From NCBI RefSeq assembly GCF_000271845.1, contig NZ_JH719393.1, positions 1,828,442 through 1,892,441 of the forward strand: a stretch of DNA of 64,000 nucleotides. The letters run 5' to 3'. Below the pieces are notes generated by a model. The model ran no database searches and was not told the origin of the DNA. It saw nothing but the letters and a program-made list of their open reading frames with translations. Shown here one piece after another: positions 1 to 8,024 of the stretch (position 1 is its first letter; each line of letters begins with the position of its first letter). Both the position numbers and the translations under genes were made by a program. This DNA is from Rhizobium leguminosarum bv. trifolii WSM2297 (GTDB lineage Bacteria; Pseudomonadota; Alphaproteobacteria; Rhizobiales; Rhizobiaceae).

Positions 1-2
1 GC

Positions 3-713
3 AGGGCCGATCTCGAACGGGCGCTGCTAGAGCGGATGGAGGCGCAGAAGATTGCCGGTATCGCGCTGGCGACAAACGGTCATGGCGAGGAATACGCAAC
101 CTTCCTGCGGGATTTCAAGACGCCGATCGTCATGTTCGACCAGAAGGTGGAAGGTGCGGAACGTGATTTTGTCGGCTCCGATAATCCGCTGACCACCACC
201 ATCCTGACGGAACATCTGCTGCAGCTCGGCCACCGGCGCATCGGCTTCATCTCCGGCCCCTCCGGCCTGCACACCGCCGATGAGCGCCTGAAGGGCTTTA
301 CGGACACGATGGCCGGCGCCGGCGTCGACATCGATCCGTCGCTGGTGGTCGAGGGCGGCTATACCAGGGCCGGCGGCCATGCACAGGCGATGCGCCTCCT
401 GACCCGCCGCGACCGGCCGACCGCCATCATTGGCGCCAACAATATGACGGGTCTGGCTGCACTACAGGTGATGCAGGAAATGGGCTTCCGCTGCCCTGAT
501 GACGTGTCGCTGGCGATGGTCGACGACGTGCCGTGGAGCAACGTCATCACGCCCCGCATCACCATGGTCGTGCAGGATGCGAACAAGCTCGGCGAACTGG
601 CGGCACAACGCCTGCTGGCGAGAATAGCAAGCCCCGAGAGCGCCGCCGCCCCGCCCCAGGATTTTATCCTGACGCCGAGATTCGTGCGCGGGGAGTCGAC
701 CAGGCGGCTCTGA
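3..713 (+). CDS. LacI-family transcriptional regulator, 3' part (start lies before the window)
   Basis: The frame is open from base 3, so the DNA-binding head and first part of the ligand domain are missing. What is visible is the periplasmic-binding-protein-like effector domain of LacI/GalR regulators: the stretch around VGSDN, then HLLQLGHRRIGFISGP, the DERLKGF region, and the FRCPDDVSLAMVDD strand that is typical near the C-terminus. The domain binds a small sugar-like effector and controls the DNA-binding head. The target cannot be read here because the upstream neighbour is outside the window; the polyuronide locus 6 kb away is only a possible target. The protein ends shortly after the last strand, as expected for the family. 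Confidence 0.9.
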   Translation, partial: RADLERALLERMEAQKIAGIALATNGHGEEYATFLRDFKTPIVMFDQKVEGAERDFVGSDNPLTTTILTEHLLQLGHRRIGFISGPSGLHTADERLKGFTDTMAGAGVDIDPSLVVEGGYTRAGGHAQAMRLLTRRDRPTAIIGANNMTGLAALQVMQEMGFRCPDDVSLAMVDDVPWSNVITPRITMVVQDANKLGELAAQRLLARIASPESAAAPPQDFILTPRFVRGESTRRL

Positions 714-742
714 GCGCGGCTGAACTGCGTCACCGAGGTAAA

Positions 743-901
743 GAGCGGCCCATCGTGATCGAGGCTGTCGGCCCAGGCTTGGACGGCCCGGTAATCGAGA
801 GTATTGCCGTCGTTCACGTCGGCCAGCGCCTCGACCGTCAAACGTCGGCGCTTCTGCGCAAGGGGCAGCGAAACATGCGCGGTCGGCGCCCTGGCTTCCA
901 T
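743..901 (-). pseudogene. Decayed ribbon-helix-helix (CopG/ParD-like) antitoxin
   Basis: Read on the minus strand from an ATG with a good GAGGAGG ribosome site, the frame gives the N-terminal strand (RAPTAHVSLPLAQK) and C-terminal tail (RRRLTVEALADVNDG, VQAWADSL) of the small CopG-type antitoxins common in rhizobia. The roughly 35 residues of helix-turn-helix that normally lie between them are missing, so the tail follows the strand directly in frame. After the tail the frame runs on into unrelated sequence overlapping the LacI gene. No ParE-type toxin gene follows. I read this as a broken remnant of a toxin-antitoxin operon. The comparison rests on remembered family sequences, not a search. 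Confidence 0.6.
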
Positions 902-1111
902 AGAAAACCTCCTCATCATTCTTCCGATCATAACGATAAACTCTACTGTTATTCAACTACAGCGGCCCGGCGGGCAGTAACAGGCAATGGACAAGTAACT
1001 TCGATCCATTGAAAGTCGGAGCAATTTGTCATACATGTGTGATGAATCGAGATTCGGTGCCGCCGGTATGGGCGGTGTTAGGATCAAAGCCGATGCGGGG
1101 GTCGAGGCGTT

Positions 1112-1840
1112 ATGCAGGTGAAGGATCGCGGCAGAGGCTCCGGGTCGCTGGTCGCACAGGTCGGCGAAAGTCTTCGGCAAGCCATCTTGAGCGGCCAGTA
1201 TTCAGTCGGCGACAAGCTTCCGAGCGAACATGAACTGACCGAAACGCATAGCGTCAGCCGAACCGTGGTGCGCGAGGCCGTGGCAGCTCTTCGTTCCGAT
1301 GGCCTGGTCGAGGTGCGCCAGGGCGCGGGGATTTTCGTCATCGGCGCCGACCCAGCGCTGTCCGGCCGGAAGGTCGACAAGGCCCGCGTCGCCTCCGATC
1401 TGGAAGTGCTCGAAATCCGCACACCTGTCGAAATCGAGGCGGCGGGACTTGCCGCCTTGCGCCGCTCGCCGGCACAGGAGGAAGCGATCTTCGAATGCCA
1501 CCGGAAAATCCTGCAATGCATCGAGACTGATCAATCGATCCGCGAAGCGGATCTCGAGCTTCATGTCGCGATCGCCGAGGCGACGAACAACCCGCTGTTC
1601 AAGCACTTCCTGGAATCGCAAGGCTCGGCGATCATCCCGCAATCGAGGCTCGTCCCGGAAACGAGGACGGCCGAGCAGACCGCTTACCGAAAGCTGATCC
1701 ACAGGGAACACGAAACGATCGTCATGGCCATCTCGGACAGGGACGATCAGGCTGCACGCAGCGCCATGCGCGACCATCTGGTCGGCAGCCAGGCGAGATA
1801 CCGGAACCTGCTGAAGGATCTGCGAAGCTTTACCGGCTGA
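1112..1840 (+). CDS. GntR/FadR-family transcriptional regulator (FCD domain)
   Basis: A 242-residue regulator. Residues 10-75 form the GntR winged helix (LPSEHELTETHSVSRTVVREA, then GLVEVRQGAGIFV). Residues 95-230 form the all-helical FCD ligand domain, with the metal-binding pattern of that family (Asp and His in ADLELHVAIAEA, then His in IHREHETI and MRDHL). FCD proteins usually bind carboxylic or sugar acids and repress neighbouring catabolic or transport genes. It lies 298 bases upstream of the ABC importer at 2139-4959 on the same strand, so that importer is the likely target. The ligand cannot be predicted from sequence alone. Confidence 0.9.
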   Translation: MQVKDRGRGSGSLVAQVGESLRQAILSGQYSVGDKLPSEHELTETHSVSRTVVREAVAALRSDGLVEVRQGAGIFVIGADPALSGRKVDKARVASDLEVLEIRTPVEIEAAGLAALRRSPAQEEAIFECHRKILQCIETDQSIREADLELHVAIAEATNNPLFKHFLESQGSAIIPQSRLVPETRTAEQTAYRKLIHREHETIVMAISDRDDQAARSAMRDHLVGSQARYRNLLKDLRSFTG

Positions 1841-1882
1841 GGCAGTCGAGAAGCGCTGCCAACGCTATAAGTTTTCAGAAAT

Positions 1883-1942
1883 CGCGAGCCAACCCACCTG
1901 CGAACACGAGCGTCAGCGAGCGGTTTTCCCGGCTGGCTCGCG
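1883..1942. repeat. Inverted repeat between GntR gene and ABC importer
   Basis: CGCGAGCCA at 1883-1891 is repeated as its exact reverse complement at 1934-1942, with a 42-base loop. It lies about 45 bases after the regulator gene and 200 bases before the importer. No T-run follows, so it is not a clear terminator; it may be an mRNA structure or a regulatory site. Function unknown. Confidence 0.4.
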
Positions 1943-2138
1943 TAGGCGACGTTATGGCAAAGGACTTGCATAGAACGTATCGGCGTGATGCTTGAACGGG
2001 ATTGGACAGGTTGTTTTACCCGTCTGCGGCTGAAAGCTAATTGAAAGCTTGGACGTCTTAGGAAGAGGCAGCATCGTGGAGGAGACACGGTCAAGGTGGC
2101 GAGACGACGATGCAGCACACCACTAGGAGGAGATACCA

Positions 2139-3152
2139 ATGCGTTCTTCACGCAGCCTTTTTCACACCGTCGCATTTTCCGCGCTTTTCGCTGCAGCATC
2201 ATTTGCTGCGAGCGCCGCTAACGCAGCCGACAAGATTACCATCATGGTCGGCGGCTATGAGAAGCAGATCTATCTGCCCGCCAAGCTCGCCGAATCCCTC
2301 GGTTACTTCAAGGACGAGGGCCTTGATGTCGAGCTGCTGAACGAAGCTGCCGGCGTCGATGCCGAAAACCAGCTGCTGGCCGGCGCCGTTCAGGGTGTCG
2401 TCGGCTTCTACGATCACTGTGTAGACCTGCAGGCCAAGGGCAAGTTCGTCGAATCCATCGTCCAGTTCAGCCAGGCGCCGGGCGAAGTCGAGATGGTCTC
2501 GAGCAAACACCCCGAGATCAAGTCGCCGGCCGACTTCAAGGGCAAGACCCTCGGCGTTACTGGTCTCGGTTCGTCCACGAACTTCCTGACCCTCTTCATG
2601 GCCTCGAAGGCCGGTCTGAAGCCCGGCGACGTCGTCACCGTTCCGGTCGGCGCCGGCGGCACTTTCATCGCCGCCATGCAGCAGGATCAGATCCAAGCCG
2701 GCATGACGACCGAGCCGACGATCTCGCGCTTGGTCAAAACAGGCGAGGCGAGCGTGCTCGTCGATATGCGTACGGTCGAGTCGACCCGCCAGGCGCTCGG
2801 CGGCACCTACCCGGCCGCCTCGCTCTACATGGAAGCCTCCTGGGTCGACGCCCACAAGGAGGAGGCGCAGAAGCTCGCCAACGCCTTCGTCAAGACGTTG
2901 AAGTATATCAACACGCATTCTGCCGCCGAGATCGCGGACAAGATGCCGAAGGATTTCTACGTCGGCGACAAGGACGGCTACATCAAGGCTCTCGACGCGG
3001 GCAAGGGCATGTTCACGCCCGATGGCGTCATGCCCGAAGACGGCCCGAAGACCGTGCTTGCCGTGCTCTCGGAGTTCTCCAAGAACGTCAAAGGCAAGCA
3101 GATCGACCTCTCCAAGACCTACACGACTGAGTTCGTCAAGAACGTCAAGTAA
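2139..3152 (+). CDS. ABC transporter substrate-binding protein, NMT1/THI5-like (SsuA type)
   Basis: A periplasmic binding protein of 337 residues. It starts after a strong AGGAGGAGA ribosome site and has a cleavable signal peptide (hydrophobic stretch, probable cut after ASAANA near residue 28). The mature part shows the NMT1/SsuA pattern: AKLAESLGYFKDEGLDVE near residues 47-64, then DFKGKTLGVTGLGSSTN and GMTTEPTISRLVK. This family delivers nitrate, sulfonates, taurine, pyrimidine precursors or aromatic acids to a two-component ABC importer. ATPase and permease genes follow on the same strand, separated from this gene by a stable hairpin. The substrate is not evident. Confidence 0.92.
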   Translation: MRSSRSLFHTVAFSALFAAASFAASAANAADKITIMVGGYEKQIYLPAKLAESLGYFKDEGLDVELLNEAAGVDAENQLLAGAVQGVVGFYDHCVDLQAKGKFVESIVQFSQAPGEVEMVSSKHPEIKSPADFKGKTLGVTGLGSSTNFLTLFMASKAGLKPGDVVTVPVGAGGTFIAAMQQDQIQAGMTTEPTISRLVKTGEASVLVDMRTVESTRQALGGTYPAASLYMEASWVDAHKEEAQKLANAFVKTLKYINTHSAAEIADKMPKDFYVGDKDGYIKALDAGKGMFTPDGVMPEDGPKTVLAVLSEFSKNVKGKQIDLSKTYTTEFVKNVK

Positions 3153-3161
3153 GTCAGTCGC

Positions 3162-3190
3162 GCCGCTCCCGGCTCCCAAGCGGGAGCGGC
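3162..3190 (+). promoter_or_regulatory. Stable intra-operon hairpin after the binding-protein gene
   Basis: GCCGCTCCCG at 3162-3171 pairs perfectly with CGGGAGCGGC at 3181-3190 around a 9-base loop. It starts 10 bases after the stop codon and has no U-tract. In many ABC operons such a stem protects the binding-protein mRNA from 3' decay and lowers downstream expression; that role is inferred here. Confidence 0.65.
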
Positions 3191-3246
3191 CACCGTTCGA
3201 TCATGGGCATTGCGTGCGCGCCCTCAAAGCACGCCTCAGGTACACC

Positions 3247-4065
3247 ATGCAACAGGACACCAAGCAGATCCCGGCGATCGAGCTGATCAATGTCAGCCGC
3301 CGCTTTGTCTCGCCGACCGGCAAATCCCTGACTGCGCTTCGCGATTTCAACATGACGGTCGCCCGCGGCGAGTTCGTCGCCGTTGTCGGTCCCACCGGCT
3401 GCGGCAAGTCGACGACGCTCAACCTTGTGACGGGGCTCGCACGGCCGAGCGCGGGCGAAGTCCGGCTGATGGGCGGGCCGATCACCGGCATCGACCCGCG
3501 TGTCGGCTTCGCATTCCAGACCGACGCGCTGTTTCCCTGGAAGAACGTGATCGACAACGTCATGGCCGGTCCACTGTTCCGCGGCAAGTCCCGCACCGAG
3601 GCGGAAAAGTTGGCGCGCGACTGGCTGGCCCGCGTCGGCCTGTCGAAGTTTCTGCATCACTATCCCCATCAGCTTTCGGGCGGCATGCGCAAGCGCGTTT
3701 CACTGGCGCAGACCTTCATCAACGAGCCTGAGATCCTGCTGATGGACGAGCCCTTTTCGGCGCTCGACGTGCAGACCCGCACGGTCATGCACGAGGAACT
3801 GCTGAAGCTGTGGGCCGAGCGCAAGGCCTCGGTGGTGTTCGTCACCCACGATCTCGAAGAGGCCGTGGCCCTTGCCGACAAGGTCTATGTGCTGACCGCC
3901 GGCCCTGCGACGGTCAAGTCGGTCTACCCGATCGATCTTCCCCGCCCCCGGGTGGTGTCGGAAATCCGCTACGAGCAGAGCTTTATCGACTACTGCAAGA
4001 CGATCTGGGAAGACCTGCGCGAAGAGGTCCAGACCAGCTACCGCCGCGCAAGCGAAGCGGCCTGA
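3247..4065 (+). CDS. ABC transporter ATP-binding protein (SsuB/TauB type)
   Basis: A 272-residue single nucleotide-binding domain. Walker A is GPTGCGKST at about 48-56, the Q-loop lies in AFQTDALFPWKN, the signature is LSGGMRKRVSLAQ, Walker B is ILLMDEPFSALD and the switch histidine is in VFVTHDLEEAV. The LSGGMRKR variant is usual in the nitrate/sulfonate/taurine importer subfamily. The ATG at 3247 is chosen because the conserved IELINVSRRF strand begins 10 residues later; its ribosome site is weak. A start further upstream in the same frame would run into the hairpin. It powers the permease encoded 12 bases downstream. Confidence 0.93.
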   Translation: MQQDTKQIPAIELINVSRRFVSPTGKSLTALRDFNMTVARGEFVAVVGPTGCGKSTTLNLVTGLARPSAGEVRLMGGPITGIDPRVGFAFQTDALFPWKNVIDNVMAGPLFRGKSRTEAEKLARDWLARVGLSKFLHHYPHQLSGGMRKRVSLAQTFINEPEILLMDEPFSALDVQTRTVMHEELLKLWAERKASVVFVTHDLEEAVALADKVYVLTAGPATVKSVYPIDLPRPRVVSEIRYEQSFIDYCKTIWEDLREEVQTSYRRASEAA

Positions 4066-4077
4066 CGGGAGGATATC

Positions 4078-4959
4078 ATGGCAGACACCACTTTCGAGGC
4101 CGCTTCGGCCACGCTGTTTCGTCCGGGCACATCAGATGCCGAGATCGAAGCCTCCGCACTGAAGGCGATACGCCGGCGCAACACACTCGTGCGCTTCTGG
4201 CAGATCGCCATCCTGGTCTTCGTCATCGGCATGTGGGAGCTCTCCTCCAACATGCAGTGGATCGACCCGTTCTTCTATTCAAGCCCGAGCGGCGTTATCG
4301 AGCGGCTCTATGAATGGGCGACCGAGGGCACCACCGAAGGGTCGCTCTGGTATAATCTCTGGGTGACGATGGAAGAGGCGCTGATCGGCTTCTTCGCAGG
4401 CTCGATCACCGGCGTCTTCGTCGGCATCGGCCTTGGCCGCAACCGCTTCTTGTCGGATATCTTTTCCGTCTACATCAAGGCGATCAACTCGATCCCCCGC
4501 GTGGTCCTTGCCCCGATCTTCATCATGATCATGGGTCTCGGCCTGCCGTCCAAGGTCGCCCTCGCCTTCATCATGGTGTTCTTCGTCGTCTTTGCCAACG
4601 CCTTCCAGGGCGTGCGCGAAGCCGACCGCAACATGATCGCCAATGCCCGCATCCTCGGCGCCTCCGACTGGCAGGTGACCCGCACGGTGGTTATCCCCTC
4701 GGCGATGAGCTGGATCTTCGCCAGCCTGCACGTCTCTTTCGGCTTTGCGATCATCGGCGCGATCGTCGGCGAATTCGTCGGCGCCCGCTTCGGCATCGGC
4801 CAGCTGATCTCGATTGCGAAGGGCACGTTCGACGCAGCCGGCATGTTCGCGGCAATCCTCCTCGTGATGGTCGTCACGCTTATCGCCGAATACATCATGA
4901 CGCTGATCGAGAACCGCCTGGCGAAGTGGCGGCCGCAGCAGCACCTCGATACACAGTAA
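4078..4959 (+). CDS. ABC transporter permease (SsuC/TauC type)
   Basis: A 293-residue inner-membrane protein with about six hydrophobic helices; the first is at residues 38-58. The cytoplasmic EAA loop that contacts the ATPase is recognisable as NARILGASDWQVTRTVVIPSA. The ATG follows a GGGAGGATATC ribosome site. It completes the importer with the two upstream genes (binding protein and ATPase) and is the last gene of the unit, because a terminator follows 35 bases after the stop. The missing second permease gene is normal: this subfamily works as a homodimer. Confidence 0.93.
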   Translation: MADTTFEAASATLFRPGTSDAEIEASALKAIRRRNTLVRFWQIAILVFVIGMWELSSNMQWIDPFFYSSPSGVIERLYEWATEGTTEGSLWYNLWVTMEEALIGFFAGSITGVFVGIGLGRNRFLSDIFSVYIKAINSIPRVVLAPIFIMIMGLGLPSKVALAFIMVFFVVFANAFQGVREADRNMIANARILGASDWQVTRTVVIPSAMSWIFASLHVSFGFAIIGAIVGEFVGARFGIGQLISIAKGTFDAAGMFAAILLVMVVTLIAEYIMTLIENRLAKWRPQQHLDTQ

Positions 4960-4993
4960 TCAGATCGATCTTCCTCCCAAGGCAGATCGAAGC

Positions 4994-5026
4994 GAAGGCC
5001 GGGCGCGACGTCCGGCCTTCTTCATC
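4994..5026 (+). terminator. Rho-independent terminator between convergent genes
   Basis: GAAGGCCGG (4994-5002) pairs with CCGGCCTTC (5012-5020) around a 9-base loop, followed by the T-rich TTCATCT. It sits between the plus-strand permease and the end of the minus-strand histidine kinase, so it may end both transcripts. Confidence 0.75.
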
Positions 5027-5036
5027 TCATTGCACG

Positions 5037-6443
5037 TCAGGCATGGGCAAGCGGAAGCCACACGGTAACCACGAGACCGCCGCCGTTCGCATCTTCAAGC
5101 GAGACCGAACCTCCGGCGCCTTCCGCGACCTCCCGAACGATCGCAAGACCCAAGCCGCTTCCCTCGGCTTCGGTTCCCATGATCCGGTAGAACCGTTCGA
5201 AAACCTGTTCGCGCTCCCCTTCGGGAATACCCGGCCCGTTATCCTCGACGGTGATGACGGCCCTGCCGTCGGCCTGCCCGACTGCGACGGTCACCCGGCC
5301 ATCGGCGCGGGTATAGCGGATGGCGTTGTCTATGAGGTTGACCAGCATCTCGCGCAGCATCGTTCCGTCGCCCTCGACAAAAACGGGTCGGGACACTTCC
5401 AGCCCGAGATCGATATTGCGCCTCAGCGCCTCCTCGGCATGCGCTTCCAAAATCTCGCGGGCAGCCTTGCTGAGGTCGGTCGCATCGCTGCGAGGACGCC
5501 GGCTTCCGGGTTCGGCCCGCGACAAGGTCAGGAGCTGGCTGGCGAGACGCGAAATCTGCCGCGTGCTGGTTCGAAGGGCGGAAAGCGCCTCGTCGCGGCG
5601 AACCGCATCACCTTCGCGGGCCGCCACGCTTGCCTGCGTCGAAATCAGCGCGAGCGGCGTTCGAAGCTGATGGGCGGCATTCGATACGAACCGTCGCTGC
5701 GCGGCCATCTGGTTCTGGACACGCTCCATGTAATCGTTGAGCGCATGAACGAGCGGCTGCAATTCGCTCTGCACCATCTCGGGCGGCAGCGGATCGAGAC
5801 GGTTGCGGCCGCGCTGGCGCACGGCGTCCCGCAGTCTGAGAGCCGGCGCCAGGCCGCGTTGAAGCCCGAGGATGGTCACCAGGCTTGCGACGAAGACAAG
5901 CATGAACTGCTTCGAAAAATCCGAAAGCCACAGCTGCCTTCGCATGGCGTACTGGCTGTTATGGGTCACGGCGACTGTCACCGAGATAGTGCCGTCGTCA
6001 GGAAGGCCGACGACGGGATGGTCGAGCATCAGGACGCGCACGGCGGCGCCATGGAATACGCGGTCCTCCCCTGCGCGCTGGACGGTCGGCAAGGGCAAGT
6101 CGGGAAAGCCGCTCACCAGACTGCCCCAGGCGGTGATCACCTGGTAGGAAACCCGGTCGCCGAAGCCTGTATCGAACATCTCCAGCGCAGCCGGCGGCAC
6201 GTCCAACTGAACATTGCCGCCCTCGTCGACGCGGACTGCCTCGGCGATGACGCGGGCCGAAGCCAGAAGCGTTCGGTCCGTCACCAGCTTTGCCGTCGCA
6301 TCCGCCGTCCAGAAGCTGTCGTAAAGATTGAAGCCGATGGCGCCGAGCAGGGTCAGCAGCACCCAGCAGAGCAGTTGTACTCTTAGGCTCCGGCTGAGCC
6401 GCGCGATTGTCGCGCCGGCCTTTGTGACAACGCTATTCGACAT
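5037..6443 (-). CDS. Sensor histidine kinase (TctE/QseC-like)
   Basis: A 468-residue membrane kinase. Hydrophobic helices at about 22-40 and 178-195 flank a periplasmic sensor region that resembles the TctE-type sensor. His258 in AAHQLRTPLA is the phosphorylation site. The ATP-binding part shows NLIDNAIRYT (N box), VEDNGPGIP (G1) and GSGLGLAIV (G2). The chosen ATG (6441-6443) overlaps the end of the response-regulator gene by 11 bases, so the two are translationally coupled; an upstream in-frame ATG at 6524 would overlap it much more. TctE relatives sense carboxylates, which would suit the uronate genes upstream, but the signal is unknown. Confidence 0.93.
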   Translation of the reverse strand: MSNSVVTKAGATIARLSRSLRVQLLCWVLLTLLGAIGFNLYDSFWTADATAKLVTDRTLLASARVIAEAVRVDEGGNVQLDVPPAALEMFDTGFGDRVSYQVITAWGSLVSGFPDLPLPTVQRAGEDRVFHGAAVRVLMLDHPVVGLPDDGTISVTVAVTHNSQYAMRRQLWLSDFSKQFMLVFVASLVTILGLQRGLAPALRLRDAVRQRGRNRLDPLPPEMVQSELQPLVHALNDYMERVQNQMAAQRRFVSNAAHQLRTPLALISTQASVAAREGDAVRRDEALSALRTSTRQISRLASQLLTLSRAEPGSRRPRSDATDLSKAAREILEAHAEEALRRNIDLGLEVSRPVFVEGDGTMLREMLVNLIDNAIRYTRADGRVTVAVGQADGRAVITVEDNGPGIPEGEREQVFERFYRIMGTEAEGSGLGLAIVREVAEGAGGSVSLEDANGGGLVVTVWLPLAHA

Positions 6444-7101
6444 GTCTAAGGAGATAACCGAGCCCGCGCAACGTCGCAATCTGAACCGAACTGTTCTCGA
6501 GCTTCTTTCGCAGCCTGTGGACATAGATTTCGATGGCGCTCGGATCCGCCTCGTCGTCGAAACCGAACACGCTTTCGGAAAGGGCGGCCTTCGAGACCGT
6601 GTTACCCAGCTTCATGACGAGCTGTTCAAGGACAGCATATTCTCGCGGCGTCAGCTGCAGCAGCTCGTCCGCGACGAAAAACTGCCGTGTCCCGCCGGAA
6701 AAACGCAGGTTGCCGACGGTGATCTCTGAGGATGCACGATCCTGTCCGCGTCGCACCACAGCGCGGATTCTCGCTTCGAGCTCGGCAATTTCGAAGGGCT
6801 TGGCGAGATAGTCGTCGGCGCCGCTGTCGAGCCCGGCCACACGGCCGTCCAGGCTTGCATTCGCGGTCAGGATAATCACCGGAAGCTTGTTTCCGGACTG
6901 CCTCAGCCGCTTCAAAAGCGTCAAGCCGTCAAGCTTGGGCAGCGCAAGGTCGAGGATCATTGCCGAATACTCGGCGACCTTGAGCATATGCTCGGCGTCC
7001 TCGCCGTCATGGGCGATATCGATAGCATATTGCGCCTGTCGCAGGGCTTTGCCCAGCCAGGCCGCCAGATCCTTGTTGTCCTCCACCACAAGCAGTCTCA
7101 T
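6433..7101 (-). CDS. OmpR/PhoB-family response regulator (TctD/QseB-like)
   Basis: A 222-residue regulator. The receiver domain covers residues 1-115, with acidic residues at 7-8, the phosphoacceptor Asp51 in MILDLALPKLDG, and the conserved threonine and lysine in IILTANAS and DYLAKPFE. The winged-helix DNA-binding domain (about 125-220) shows LTPREYAVLEQL and the IYVHRLRKKLE recognition region. The ATG follows an AAGGGGGA ribosome site. It starts only 39 bases after the stop of the minus-strand gene upstream (7141-8013), so it may be co-transcribed with the heparinase-like gene and then with its kinase. Confidence 0.94.
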   Translation of the reverse strand: MRLLVVEDNKDLAAWLGKALRQAQYAIDIAHDGEDAEHMLKVAEYSAMILDLALPKLDGLTLLKRLRQSGNKLPVIILTANASLDGRVAGLDSGADDYLAKPFEIAELEARIRAVVRRGQDRASSEITVGNLRFSGGTRQFFVADELLQLTPREYAVLEQLVMKLGNTVSKAALSESVFGFDDEADPSAIEIYVHRLRKKLENSSVQIATLRGLGYLLRHVE

Positions 7102-7140
7102 CCATCCCCCTTAGCACGGGCTGACGGTCTGGCGGAAGCG

Positions 7141-8013
7141 TCACAGGGGGCGACCGATGAGCACCCGCCTAGCGCGCTCGGCCTCGGCTTCGACGGCGAT
7201 GGCTGCGACGTCTCGGCCTCCGGTAGCCATCGCCTCCGTCCCCCAGATTTCGATCTGCGTCAGCGCCGGAAAGGGCGAGCTGTCTTCCGCCTTGATCAGG
7301 CCGTGCAGCTCTACCCACTCGACGATACATGGCTCTATCGAAAAGCTCTGGGCGGCGCCTGATTTCACCAGCGGAAAAGCGGAGGTCCTGCCATTCGAAA
7401 AGGTGACGCTTGCCTTTTCCCACCAGGAATCATGCGGAAAATCCGCCCGGAGATAAAAGACGATCTCATCGATCCGGACCGGCCGGCCGAATTCCACCGT
7501 CAGCGCGGCTTGAGGATCGCGATTGATGCCCCAGCTCGTATAGGGCCAGAAGCCGTGATTGTCGTTGGCCTTTTCACCATCGATGGCGTTGCGCGCCGCG
7601 AAAGCCGCCTCGCCGCGGGTTTCCACATTGGCCCGCACATGCGGAAAGAGCGTGCGGTTGGCATGATCGTCCCAAGGGTTCAGAGCGAGATTGCGCCTTT
7701 GAGCGATCTCCCCGGGCCGAGCACATCTTGCTGAAAGCCGGTGGATATCGCCCTTGAAGGCGTTCGGCGAATAGGACTTTCGCCTGTCGCTGAAGGGCAC
7801 GGCAAGCGAGTAGGCACCTTCCCTCATGTAGGCGAGGGCGGGATGGACCGCGTTGTCCAGCGCGAGGAAGACATGCCCCGGCTCGGAAGCCTCAACGATG
7901 ACGCAGTCACCCTCGCTATAGCTCTGTCGATAGACCAGAAACGTCTCGTCCTGCCCTGTCGAGTTCGCCAGCAAGAACCCATCGGCATCCACGATCTTCA
8001 GCGTCAATTCCAT
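7141..8013 (-). CDS. F5/8 type C (discoidin-like) domain protein
   Basis: A 290-residue protein without a signal peptide. The C-terminal half (about 145-265) looks like a discoidin/CBM32-like beta-sandwich: AARNAIDGEKANDNHGF, then ALTVEFGRPVRIDEIVFYLR, and a closing WVELHGLIKAE and IEIWGTE strand. Such domains bind carbohydrates. The N-terminal 120 residues are unassigned. It starts 11 bases after the heparinase-like gene, and its GAGGAG ribosome site overlaps that gene's TGA, so the two are surely one operon. It may help position an acidic oligosaccharide for that enzyme. No catalytic motif was recognised. Confidence 0.75.
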   Translation of the reverse strand: MELTLKIVDADGFLLANSTGQDETFLVYRQSYSEGDCVIVEASEPGHVFLALDNAVHPALAYMREGAYSLAVPFSDRRKSYSPNAFKGDIHRLSARCARPGEIAQRRNLALNPWDDHANRTLFPHVRANVETRGEAAFAARNAIDGEKANDNHGFWPYTSWGINRDPQAALTVEFGRPVRIDEIVFYLRADFPHDSWWEKASVTFSNGRTSAFPLVKSGAAQSFSIEPCIVEWVELHGLIKAEDSSPFPALTQIEIWGTEAMATGGRDVAAIAVEAEAERARRVLIGRPL

Positions 8014-8024
8014 GCTCGCTCTCC

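Noticed and set aside
1841..2138. A TPP riboswitch before the NMT1/THI5-type binding protein
   Set aside because: The family sometimes carries thiamine precursors, but I see no CTGAGA core or matching second element in this region; only a simple inverted repeat is present.
4926..6386. A 486-codon open frame on the plus strand
   Set aside because: It runs opposite to the histidine kinase gene, whose H, N, G1 and G2 boxes are all intact. The translation shows no family motif.
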